Source: Spirosoma sp. KCTC 42546
Lineage (GTDB): Bacteria; Bacteroidota; Bacteroidia; Cytophagales; Spirosomataceae
Direction of reading: 5' to 3'
Length of the DNA stretch: 64,000 bases
Assembly (NCBI RefSeq): GCF_006965485.1
Contig: NZ_CP041360.1
Location: 1,178,001-1,242,000 of the forward strand
Both the position numbers and the translations under genes were made by a program. The notes below the pieces were generated by a model, which saw only the letters and a program-made list of their open reading frames with translations, ran no database searches and was not told the origin of the DNA. Positions 53,456 to 61,713 of this stretch are shown here, piece after piece (the stretch's first letter is position 1; every line of letters starts with the position of its first letter).

Positions 53456-56248
53456 ATGAACCCTATCCACAAAGGAGCAGATTATCGTAAAGCAGACTTA
53501 CAATTACATTCTCCACGGGATCGAAATTGGGAAGGAGTTCATCCCGAACAGAAACTAAGCAATGCATCATTAGAGGATATAAAAGCAGTACGTCGGAAAT
53601 GGGCTAGTGAGTTTATCGATAATTGCTTAGAAAAAGGAGTACAAGTTGCCGCCCTTACTGATCATCATGAGGGAGTATACTGTTGGCATGTTATTGAAGA
53701 ATTGAAATTCAGAAACGCTAGTTTTTCTGAAGATATCGATCTTTGGTTTATGCCTGGTATGGAATTGACTTGTAAAGATTCTGCTCAAGCATTAATTCTT
53801 TTCGATGCGGATATTACCAAGCCACTATTTGAAAAAGCACGAAATTTATTGCGTTTGCCAACCGAGTGTTATGATGATCAGCTTCAAGGTATTGAGGTAA
53901 CTCTACTCGATTTTAATATAGATGAAATTCAAGGCGTGCTGGAGCATGACTCTGAATTACGTGACCGGTTTATAATTCTTCCAAATGTTACACCCGGAGG
54001 ACATAAAACGGTACTTCGGACGGGTTTTCATAAACGTTTTAAGGAACTACCATACGTAGGAGGTTATTTAGATAAAGTATATCCCTCTGACTTGAAAGAT
54101 GGTGATCAGCGAATTCTGGATGGCCAGATACCTGCTTGGACAAGCGAAAAGCGAGGGATAATTAGCACTTCAGATGCAAGAAGCTCTGACTTTTCAGCCT
54201 TGGGCACTTTTGCGACTTGGGTTAAGCTTGCTGAACCTACGGCTGAGTCATTAAGGCAAGCTATGTTAGCTGCTGATTCACGAATACTATATGAAAGCCC
54301 CAATAGGCCAACTCTCTTGGTCAAATCTATTTCTGTTTCAGGGGCTGAATTTTTATCATTACCTGAACCATTAAGTTTTAGCCATCAATTCACTTCTATA
54401 ATTGGTGGACGGGGGTCTGGTAAATCTACGTTACTAGAATTTATTCGTTTTGCAGTCGGTCAATCTGCGCTTGACGTTGGAGATTCTAAATGGGATCCTA
54501 CGCATGACCGTCGAAAAAATATATTAAAGTACGCGCTTAATGAATCTGAAGGAGTGGTGGAAGTTTTGATTGAGAAGGATGGGGCTATAATAGAACTTAT
54601 CCGATCAAGGTCAACGCAAGACAGAATTATAATGCGCGTTCAAAATCTTGAACAAGCTATCAGTCCATCAGATGCGAGAAAATTATTTCCAATTCAAGCA
54701 TATAGTCAAGGGGAGCTGTCGCATTTAGGAGATGAGAAGGCTGAAAAACGACTTTTTGACCTTATTACTGAACCGCAGAGAGAAGCTCTTAACCAGGTAG
54801 AAAAAAACAGACTTAACGTAGCAAGTGAACTGCGTGAACACTTAGAGCAGGCAATAAAAAATTGGCAATACGAAAAGGAGTACCGGAAACTTAATGCGCA
54901 ACTCATCACTTTAAAGGCTGGTCTGGACAATACTATGGTGAAACTTCAGGCAATTCCATCAGAAACGCAGGGAGTAATGGAACGCTATAATATTGAAATA
55001 CAGACAACTAGATGGCTTGAGCAGATAATACAGGAGCACCAACAATCCTATGATTTATTATTTGGAGCATTCCAAAACCACTTGAAGTTAACAGAAGAAC
55101 GCCTTGTTGCGGGTAAAATTCCAACAGCGAAAGTTGCTCAAGATCTTTCTATTTTATTATTGCATCAAATGGAAACTGCTAACGATGCATTACGCCAATT
55201 AGTGACAGAAAATCAACAGTATGAGCAGCAGCAAACAGAATTAATCATCAACTGGAATAAAGGACAAGTAGACAGTAAGAGCCAATATGAGTTAGCGATG
55301 AGCCAATTATCTCAGCATAAGGTTGAACTGGATCAACTTAAAAGGCTTGAGCGAGAGATTAATGAAGCACAACGAAGCGTAGATGATTTAGAACAAAAAA
55401 TACAACATACTAAAGGAGCTTATATTTTACTCACCGAGAAAAGTGGTCAGTATATGGCTCTTCAACGTGAACTGCAACGTTTAGCACGAAAAGGAATAAG
55501 TGTCCTTGCCGAACTTACCGATAATTTAGCTCGTGCAGAATTATCAGAGAAGGCTGATCTTGCAGAATTAGAGCAGGCTATTAAAGATCTCTTTGCAAGT
55601 AGTGGAGTTCGTGCGGATCGGCTAGATAAATTACTTGATCATGTTGCTACGAAGGATCCTATTGTAGGATGGTGGGATTTAATGAAGGAAGTTTTCTTTA
55701 TACTCAAATGGAATACAACTGGCCTTCGAGAGACTGAAAAAAGACCAACTCTAGACTTATTAGATAATATTATCGATCCTGGTGGACTTGAAAAATTCTG
55801 TGAACGCTTAGATATAGAACGGGTAAGTCGAGCGATTACTGCAATAGTGAGACCTCGTGTACGGCTATTACAAAAAAGAGGGATAAATGAAATTGAATTT
55901 AGCCGTGCATCTCAAGGTGAAAAAGCAACAATACTTTTAAACGTCTTGATGCGTCAAGAGGGCGGGCCTCTTTTACTTGATCAGCCAGAAGAAGATCTGG
56001 ATAATCGTATTATAGGTGATATTGTATCAGCAACAAGACAAGCTAAAATTAAAAAACAGTTACTTTTTGCTACTCACAATGCTAATCTGGTAGTAAATGG
56101 TGACGCAGAATTAGTGATAGATTTAACTGCCGGTAGTATAAGTCAAATTGGAGCTATAGATGTAGAGTCGCTTCGTGTTTCAATTACTGACACGATGGAA
56201 GGGGGAAAGGATGCATTTGAACTTCGAAGAAAGAAATACAATTTTTAA
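53456..56248 (+). CDS. TrlF-like protein: PHP phosphoesterase domain fused to SMC/ABC-type ATPase
   Basis: I chose ATG at 53456 (930 residues); an upstream start at 53429 adds nine residues. Residues ~12-280 are a PHP domain: ADLQLHSPRD (13-22), TDHHE (69-73), PGMEL (100-104) and a late STSDAR (237-242). Residues ~290-930 are an SMC/RecN-like ATPase: Walker A GGRGSGKST (317-325), a long coiled coil (~450-700), signature SQGEK (819-823), Walker B LLLDQPEEDLD (839-849) and His874. PHP domains cut phosphoester bonds; the combination suggests an ATP-gated nuclease acting on nucleic-acid ends, and related architectures occur in defence islands (inference). The gene is much more AT-rich than its neighbours, with many ATA, TTA and AGA codons, as expected of transferred DNA. 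Confidence 0.9.
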   Translation: MNPIHKGADYRKADLQLHSPRDRNWEGVHPEQKLSNASLEDIKAVRRKWASEFIDNCLEKGVQVAALTDHHEGVYCWHVIEELKFRNASFSEDIDLWFMPGMELTCKDSAQALILFDADITKPLFEKARNLLRLPTECYDDQLQGIEVTLLDFNIDEIQGVLEHDSELRDRFIILPNVTPGGHKTVLRTGFHKRFKELPYVGGYLDKVYPSDLKDGDQRILDGQIPAWTSEKRGIISTSDARSSDFSALGTFATWVKLAEPTAESLRQAMLAADSRILYESPNRPTLLVKSISVSGAEFLSLPEPLSFSHQFTSIIGGRGSGKSTLLEFIRFAVGQSALDVGDSKWDPTHDRRKNILKYALNESEGVVEVLIEKDGAIIELIRSRSTQDRIIMRVQNLEQAISPSDARKLFPIQAYSQGELSHLGDEKAEKRLFDLITEPQREALNQVEKNRLNVASELREHLEQAIKNWQYEKEYRKLNAQLITLKAGLDNTMVKLQAIPSETQGVMERYNIEIQTTRWLEQIIQEHQQSYDLLFGAFQNHLKLTEERLVAGKIPTAKVAQDLSILLLHQMETANDALRQLVTENQQYEQQQTELIINWNKGQVDSKSQYELAMSQLSQHKVELDQLKRLEREINEAQRSVDDLEQKIQHTKGAYILLTEKSGQYMALQRELQRLARKGISVLAELTDNLARAELSEKADLAELEQAIKDLFASSGVRADRLDKLLDHVATKDPIVGWWDLMKEVFFILKWNTTGLRETEKRPTLDLLDNIIDPGGLEKFCERLDIERVSRAITAIVRPRVRLLQKRGINEIEFSRASQGEKATILLNVLMRQEGGPLLLDQPEEDLDNRIIGDIVSATRQAKIKKQLLFATHNANLVVNGDAELVIDLTAGSISQIGAIDVESLRVSITDTMEGGKDAFELRRKKYNF

Positions 56249-56309
56249 TACTAGAGATTATGTGAATTTGATTTATTGAGTAGAAACCAGTCCAGAACGC
56301 AGACAGCCT

Positions 56310-56729
56310 ATGTTTGATACACTTGATTTCGCACAGGATATTTTGACGCAGGAAATCAACCCGGCTCTGTCTGCTGAAGCTTTGGGCCTGCTGTCGTCAA
56401 ACCGTCAGCATTTAACGGCCATCGTTGCCTATCAGCATCTTACTGATAATTGGGACGAGGATGGTGCCATTGCCCCTGTACATCAAACGGTGCTGGCAGC
56501 TCTCAATCTCGCCTTGTTACTTACTGTAACGGAACAATTGATTTATCACACATCGCCCGGCCCAGTTGGTGAAATTATGATTAATCTCCGCAATGGCGAT
56601 AAGTCAGCTGAGTTACTAGTTTATCCAAACGGCCGGAACAAGTTAGTGCGTATTGGTCATAGCGAGACTCCTCAACAAGGTCTATTAACGCCGGAGTCGT
56701 TGCGGGAAACGTTACAGTGGCTTAACTAA
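56310..56729 (+). CDS. NWD-motif hypothetical protein
   Basis: This 139-residue protein has no signal or TM segment. It contains HLTDNWDEDGA followed by a helix and then a beta-rich part (GEIMINLRNGDKSAELLVYPNG). That resembles a group of small proteins with an NWDxxGA motif that I know from toxin-antitoxin-like pairs, but the match is loose. It is the first of three small same-strand genes behind the TrlF-like gene. Confidence 0.6.
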   Translation: MFDTLDFAQDILTQEINPALSAEALGLLSSNRQHLTAIVAYQHLTDNWDEDGAIAPVHQTVLAALNLALLLTVTEQLIYHTSPGPVGEIMINLRNGDKSAELLVYPNGRNKLVRIGHSETPQQGLLTPESLRETLQWLN

Positions 56730-56847
56730 TGAGGAGCAACAAACCCGCTTTGTTGACTGTTATAACTATACCGTTTCGTCAACCAGCATAGGTAAAACCA
56801 AAACTGGTATTACTTTTGCCTTATAATCTGTGAATTCTCCTTGCCGT

Positions 56848-57324
56848 ATGATACCCTTCGCCCAATCGACTGAACACCAATTAAATGACCAGATGCGGGC
56901 ATGGTTTGATAGTTTCATGAACCACCTCCAGGTGGATCACATGTCACTCGAAACCAATACAGCTACCACCGAGAAACAAGATTTCTACCAGCGCATGGCA
57001 ACCGCCAACGCGACGGATTTAGCCTTTACCTCGCGCATTCAAAGCTCGCGGCACTTTCTTGGACAGTTGATCTTAAGCTATATTGATGAACTAAGGCAAC
57101 GGCATGTGGAACCGCGCCAGCTAGCAATGGATTTTTCGGATGCGAGCGTATTGGTTTGGGCTGAAATTGATGATGATAACGAATTGATGGAAGATCAGCT
57201 TCGATTGGCGCAGGCTAAAATTAATGCCCAGTATAGTCAGTATGGCTTTTACTTATCCTCAACTATCGTAGAGCAAAGCGATTGCCTGGCCATTCCTTCT
57301 CATTATCAATCCATTCTTAAGTAG
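56848..57324 (+). CDS. hypothetical protein, unrecognised
   Basis: The 158-residue protein (a GTG start at 56830 would add six) is mostly helical at the N-terminus (DQMRAWFDSFMNHLQ) with a charged C-terminal half (VWAEIDDDNELMEDQLRLAQAKINAQYSQY...). I recognise no family. The stop is 8 bp before the next gene, so the two probably share an operon. Confidence 0.6.
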   Translation: MIPFAQSTEHQLNDQMRAWFDSFMNHLQVDHMSLETNTATTEKQDFYQRMATANATDLAFTSRIQSSRHFLGQLILSYIDELRQRHVEPRQLAMDFSDASVLVWAEIDDDNELMEDQLRLAQAKINAQYSQYGFYLSSTIVEQSDCLAIPSHYQSILK

Positions 57325-57332
57325 GTGTTAGC

Positions 57333-57818
57333 GTGGCGAGTTTTCAAGATCACATTGCTCAGGCTAACCGAAATTTAGACTTTTTGGAGCAATCAAATAA
57401 GTCCATTACTACTTTTTGGGATTGGCAGGTAACAGCAGCTTTCTATGTTGGCGTTCACCTGATCAATGCACATCTGGCTCAGAAATCGGGTCTAAGCTTT
57501 CGATCTCACCAGCAGGTTGATGAGGCCATAAATCCATTCAATCAGCTGTCCATAACACGTTTGTCGGAAACGAATTATCTGGCATACGATAAGTTACAGG
57601 GATTGGCTCGTCGTGCTCGCTATTTATGTAACGAAGACCGACTAAATAAAGCAACAACCGTTCACTTCACCTACGATAAGCACTTCGCCCGTGCTGTGCG
57701 TAATTTGGATACGCTAATTAGTTTTATGGAGAGTGAATACGGTGTCACATTAAAGAAGATTTCAGTTAAGTGTATTGAACTGAAAAAAGGAAGCCTACAG
57801 AATATCGCTATTGCTTAA
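57333..57818 (+). CDS. HEPN-like protein
   Basis: With a GTG start at 57333 the protein has 161 residues. The pattern DWQVTAAFYVGVHLINAHLA, then SHQQVDEAIN, then AYDKLQGLARRARYLC matches the all-helical HEPN-like layout (helix pair with a charged Arg-x-x-Arg-Tyr segment). Classic HEPN toxins carry RxxxxH; that motif is not clear here, so nuclease activity is doubtful. It is adjacent to two other small unknown genes, an arrangement often seen with toxin-antitoxin or defence genes (inference). Confidence 0.6.
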   Translation: MASFQDHIAQANRNLDFLEQSNKSITTFWDWQVTAAFYVGVHLINAHLAQKSGLSFRSHQQVDEAINPFNQLSITRLSETNYLAYDKLQGLARRARYLCNEDRLNKATTVHFTYDKHFARAVRNLDTLISFMESEYGVTLKKISVKCIELKKGSLQNIAIA

Positions 57819-57996
57819 TTCTATTGAGCTTACATAGCCACTCTTATCACCTGCGGCTGATTTATTGGTAACCCTCTCACTACGTAGCGCTCCATAACGG
57901 CCAGATTGATTTCTGCTGCTGAAGTTTCTACAACATCGTAGAAGGATACGCGTGGATTGGCGTTATTTTTGACTTAACCCCCTAGTCCATTCGACG

Positions 57997-59091
57997 ATGA
58001 AAAACATAGTCCTGCTGCTGTTAGTAACCCAATCGGTATGTGCTCAGTCGACAAAACCCGATAATCGGAAGGAGTTTGTTATCGACAACTTCCAAACCGA
58101 AACCGGGGTTACGCTACCCAAAGCGCGTATTATTTATGGCACCTATGGGCAGCTGAATCAGGCGCGTGATAATGCCATTCTCCTCCCATCGCACTACATG
58201 GCTACGTATCGGGGCTATGAGTGGCTGATCGGCCCCGGCAAGGCGCTGGATACGACCAAATACTTCCTGGTGGCTACCGAACTATTCGGGAATGGACGCT
58301 CCTCCTCGCCCAGTAATACGGCTGAACCCTTTCACGGCCCCCGATTTCCGATCCTGACGATTCGGGATAATGTGAAGGCCGTCCATCAATTACTGACCAA
58401 TCAGTTAAAGATATCGCACCTGACTGCCATTGTGGGTTTCTCAATGGGTGCCCAGCAAGCGTTCCAGTGGGCAGTGAGTTATCCCAGTTTTGCCAATCGT
58501 ATTGTCGCGACGTCGGGAACGGCAAAAACCTATCCGCATGGTGTGGTTCGTCTGGAAGGCCAGATCGCTGCACTGACCGCCGATGAGGCTTTTAAAAATG
58601 GCGATTACACAAGTCCGCCCACCAAAGGGCTTCAGGCATTCGCTGTTGTCTGGACTGGGTGGCTCTACTCGCAGGAGTGGTGGCGACGGGAGTTATGGCG
58701 TGCCCGTGCCAAGCCCGGCACCACGTTTGAACAAGTGCTCGAAAACTACCGAACGCACTTCATTGAGGGAGCAGATGCCAATGATCTGATCCTGCAAATG
58801 CGTACCTGGGAGCGGCATGATGTGGGAGCAACCGAGGGATTTACGGGAAATGTCGAATCGGCGCTACGATCCATTCAGGTGCCGATCTTGTATATGCCCT
58901 CCGCCACCGACTTATATTTCCCGCTGGGCGATGCCCAATATGAAGCGGCCTTTATACCGGGTGTGCAATTACTGCCGATTCCGTCCTTGTGGGGCCATAC
59001 GGCGGGTGCTGCCAGTAACCCCGCCGATGCTACCTTTCTCAATGAACACATCCGCAATTTTCTCTTCGATAATGCACCGACATCCCGATAG
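57997..59091 (+). CDS. alpha/beta hydrolase, homoserine O-acetyltransferase (MetX)-like, exported
   Basis: The 364-residue protein has a signal peptide (MKNIVLLLLVTQSVCAQ), unlike cytoplasmic MetX. The fold matches the MetX group: NAILLPSHYMATYRGYEW near 60, nucleophile elbow GFSMGAQQ with Ser149, Asp in MPSATDLYFP, and His in WGHTAGA. MetX enzymes acetylate homoserine; an exported paralogue more likely hydrolyses or transfers an acyl group on another compound. It ends close to the convergent PIN toxin gene. Confidence 0.88.
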   Translation: MKNIVLLLLVTQSVCAQSTKPDNRKEFVIDNFQTETGVTLPKARIIYGTYGQLNQARDNAILLPSHYMATYRGYEWLIGPGKALDTTKYFLVATELFGNGRSSSPSNTAEPFHGPRFPILTIRDNVKAVHQLLTNQLKISHLTAIVGFSMGAQQAFQWAVSYPSFANRIVATSGTAKTYPHGVVRLEGQIAALTADEAFKNGDYTSPPTKGLQAFAVVWTGWLYSQEWWRRELWRARAKPGTTFEQVLENYRTHFIEGADANDLILQMRTWERHDVGATEGFTGNVESALRSIQVPILYMPSATDLYFPLGDAQYEAAFIPGVQLLPIPSLWGHTAGAASNPADATFLNEHIRNFLFDNAPTSR

Positions 59092-59092
59092 C

Positions 59093-59503
59093 CTAAATCG
59101 TATTCTCTACCAACTGGAGACCTTGAATCCGATAGTAAGGAAAGTTACGGTCTGCGCTGATCATAATCAGTTTTTCAGCGATCGCCTGGCAGATTAGTAG
59201 ATGGTCAAACGGGTCTTTATGATTGGCAGGCGTTTCTAAAGTGTAGAGTTGCTTCAGGTGTTTTGGCTTAACTGTCAATAGGCGAATGCCAAGCTCATCC
59301 TGCAATTCAAAGAGCAGTAAATCAATATCAGCAGGTAATGTTAATTTTCCCGTTTTCGCCTTTAGAATCATTTCTCGGACACTCTCTGTGCTAAAGAAGA
59401 ACTCATTGGTTTCGTCAGCGAGAATGACTTTACTAGTAGAACTGAGTTTAGGATTATCGGTAAGAAGCCAGATAAGAATATGAGTATCCAATAAATACTT
59501 CAT
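59093..59503 (-). CDS. PIN-domain toxin (VapC-like ribonuclease)
   Basis: Starting at ATG 59503, the 136-residue protein is a PIN domain: Asp6 in YLLDTHILIWLL, a conserved Glu in ESVREMILKAKTGK, and Asp in DPFDHLLICQAIAE, with later Asp in SADRNF. These acidic residues bind Mg2+ for RNA cleavage in VapC toxins. Its ATG overlaps the stop of the upstream antitoxin by one base (TGATG), the usual TA arrangement. Confidence 0.9.
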   Translation of the reverse strand: MKYLLDTHILIWLLTDNPKLSSTSKVILADETNEFFFSTESVREMILKAKTGKLTLPADIDLLLFELQDELGIRLLTVKPKHLKQLYTLETPANHKDPFDHLLICQAIAEKLIMISADRNFPYYRIQGLQLVENTI

Positions 59504-59652
59504 CAATCAGGGATGGTCTTTTTTAGGTCTTCATCCCAACAACCATCCTTTTCCACAATGATGCTTTTGTATTTACCCAAAGCCGCTTTTAAATTCGATT
59601 TGGGCTTTTTATCTGACGAGGTTTTGCTGGGTTTCGTTGCAGTTTTCATCAT
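59503..59652 (-). CDS. small antitoxin candidate for the PIN toxin
   Basis: A 49-residue frame begins MMKTATKPSKTSSDKKPK and ends CWDEDLKKTIPD (a second ATG at 59649 is equally possible). The lysine-rich N-terminus and acidic C-terminus fit a short VapB-like or PIN-partner antitoxin, though no known DNA-binding fold is evident. Its position and the one-base stop/start overlap with the toxin gene are the main evidence. Confidence 0.7.
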   Translation of the reverse strand: MMKTATKPSKTSSDKKPKSNLKAALGKYKSIIVEKDGCWDEDLKKTIPD

Positions 59653-59734
59653 GATATACGTTCGATGTGCTAAGATAACGGTTTAAGATTATATCTGGTT
59701 GCGTTGCCCAAGAGAGCCTGGATATCTATAAAGG

Positions 59735-61354
59735 TTAGCTATTCGGAATCAACGATCCCACAAACCCCGGCCGCTCCCGCTTCTTGGATGCCTGCTCATA
59801 CGCATAGCCCATTGCCAGTAACGGGCCTTCCTGATACGCTCCGGCGATGAGCGAAAAGCCGACGGGTAATCCATGAACGGTACCCATCGGGATGGTCAGG
59901 TGGGGGTAGCCAGCCATAGCGGCTGGTGGGCAGAAGTAAAAACCGGTGTCGTAGTCGCCGTTGATCAGGTCGATGCAACCCGCAAAACCGATGCTTGTGC
60001 CGCCAATGGCATCGAGTTTGTTGGCCGCCATGAGTTTGTCAATCCGTTGACGCCAGCTTCGTGTTTTGGCGAGCGCTTCGGTGTATTCTTTGCTCGATAG
60101 ATCCCCTTTCGCTTCACTGCTTTCCAGCGTTTCCTGCTTAAAGAAAGGCATGGCTTTGGCCGGGTTTTTCTGATTAAAGGCGATCACGTCAGCAAGGGTC
60201 TTGACGGAGGCATTGGCTTTGGACAGGTACCGATTTACACCATCTTTGAACTCATATTGCAGTACGGTAAATTCGGCACTGCCCGTTTCCTGAAGCTCCT
60301 TCATCAACTCCACTTCCACGATGGTAGCGCCCTGTTTTTTCAGTACCTCAATCGCTTCTTGGTACAAACCAACAACGCCTTCATGCCCTTTCAGGAACGA
60401 TTTCTCAATTCCAATGCGCTTGCCCGATAAACTGGCTGTTTTTAAAAATTGCGTGTAGTCCGTCACACTCTTGCCACGGCTTTCGCCGGTAACGGCATCG
60501 TCTGGGTCGACACCTACCAGCGCACCCAGCAAAATGGCGGCATCGGTTACAGTTCGGGCCATTGGTCCGGCGGTATCCTGCGTTTTCGAGATGGGAATTA
60601 TGCCACTGCGGCTAACCAGACCAACCGTCGGCTTTAGACCGACGAGGCCGCAATGAGAGGATGGGGCAATGATGGAACCGTCCGTTTCGGTACCCACGGC
60701 CACCGCGCACAGATTAGCCGATGCCGCCGAGCCGGAACCTGAACTGGAGCCGCTCGGATTTCGATCCAGTACGTAGGGGTTTCGGGTTTGACCACCCCGG
60801 CTACTCCAGCCACTGCTGGATCGGGTTGATCGGAAGTTAGCCCACTCGCTCAGGTTGGTTTTACCTAGTATGACCGCGCCAGCCTTCCGCAACTGGGCAA
60901 CAACAAAGGCATCTTTGGTCGCTTTGTGGCCTTCCAGGGCTAACGAACCGGCGGTGGTCATCATCTGGTCGCCGGTGTCGATGTTATCCTTGATAAGTAC
61001 CGGAATGCCGTGCATTGGACCCCGAAGTTTCCCATCTTTTCGCTCCTGATCCATTGATTTGGCTATCGTCAGCGCGTCGGGGTTGAGTTCAATGACGGCA
61101 TTCAGGCGAGGCCCTTTTTTGTCGATGGCCTGAATCCGGTCCAGATAGAGCTGGGTAATAGTTTCGGCCGTGTATTCTCCCGACTGCATTTTCTGTTGTA
61201 GCTCATTGATGGTTAGTTCGTTGAGTGCAAACTCATCAACAAACGGAGCGGAATCGGTTTCCGGACTTTCTGATTTGGGTGTTGAGCAGCCTGCCAACGC
61301 AGATGCCGAGACAGAAAGGACTGAACTGGCTTTAACAAAACTCCGTCTGTTCAT
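59735..61354 (-). CDS. amidase (amidase-signature family), exported lipoprotein
   Basis: I chose ATG at 61354 (539 residues) because it gives a proper leader: NRRSFVKASSVLSVSAS then a lipobox ALAGC (Cys23), so the protein is probably a lipoprotein, with a possible Tat-like RR. The upstream ATG at 61390 adds twelve residues. The Ser-cisSer-Lys triad is present: Lys122 in VLIKDNID, GSSSGSGSA (202-210) and Ser227 in GTETDGSI. The family hydrolyses amides; the natural substrate is unknown and could be a peptide or aromatic amide. The length is normal. Confidence 0.92.
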   Translation of the reverse strand: MNRRSFVKASSVLSVSASALAGCSTPKSESPETDSAPFVDEFALNELTINELQQKMQSGEYTAETITQLYLDRIQAIDKKGPRLNAVIELNPDALTIAKSMDQERKDGKLRGPMHGIPVLIKDNIDTGDQMMTTAGSLALEGHKATKDAFVVAQLRKAGAVILGKTNLSEWANFRSTRSSSGWSSRGGQTRNPYVLDRNPSGSSSGSGSAASANLCAVAVGTETDGSIIAPSSHCGLVGLKPTVGLVSRSGIIPISKTQDTAGPMARTVTDAAILLGALVGVDPDDAVTGESRGKSVTDYTQFLKTASLSGKRIGIEKSFLKGHEGVVGLYQEAIEVLKKQGATIVEVELMKELQETGSAEFTVLQYEFKDGVNRYLSKANASVKTLADVIAFNQKNPAKAMPFFKQETLESSEAKGDLSSKEYTEALAKTRSWRQRIDKLMAANKLDAIGGTSIGFAGCIDLINGDYDTGFYFCPPAAMAGYPHLTIPMGTVHGLPVGFSLIAGAYQEGPLLAMGYAYEQASKKRERPGFVGSLIPNS

Positions 61355-61418
61355 AAAGAGAGGGAAAATGGTTGTCTGGCTGAAGCGCACAAATTAGCAT
61401 ATTTGCACGACAAATTTT

Positions 61419-61493
61419 TTTGACAGGATTTACAGGATGAACAGGATTTTTATAGATAGCGCTAATCCTGTTCATCCTGTAAATCCTGTCAAA
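61419..61493. repeat. 30-bp perfect palindrome of acaggatt units
   Basis: Arms 61419-61448 and 61464-61493 are perfect 30-base complements with a 15-base loop. Each arm holds three copies of acaggatt-like units about 10 bases apart. Dispersed repeats of this kind occur in many Bacteroidota genomes (recalled). It lies between the amidase start and the small gene at 61496. Confidence 0.85.
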
Positions 61494-61495
61494 GA

Positions 61496-61713
61496 AAACA
61501 CTTCACCGAAACCGTAACACCTGCTTCATGAACCGACACACCACCGATCGGGCTAGGGGCTGGTAGGTCCAGCAGACCAGGCTGGATTGGTAAATCAATG
61601 AGCCGAGTAGATTCAGGTGGAGCCAATAGAGATGGCGACACACTATAACGCCCTGTTGTATCATTCGGATCGGTTTCTGTAATGTCCAGCAAGGCATCAT
61701 GATGTTGCTCCAT
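61496..61713 (-). CDS. possible small protein, unrecognised
   Basis: From ATG at 61713 (another ATG at 61734 lies inside the ankyrin gene) the frame gives ~71 residues (MEQHHDALLDITETD... ending VSVHEAGVTVSVKCFL). It is Pro/Leu-rich with no known domain. The overlap with the end of the ankyrin gene suggests coupling, but the frame may be spurious. Confidence 0.35.
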
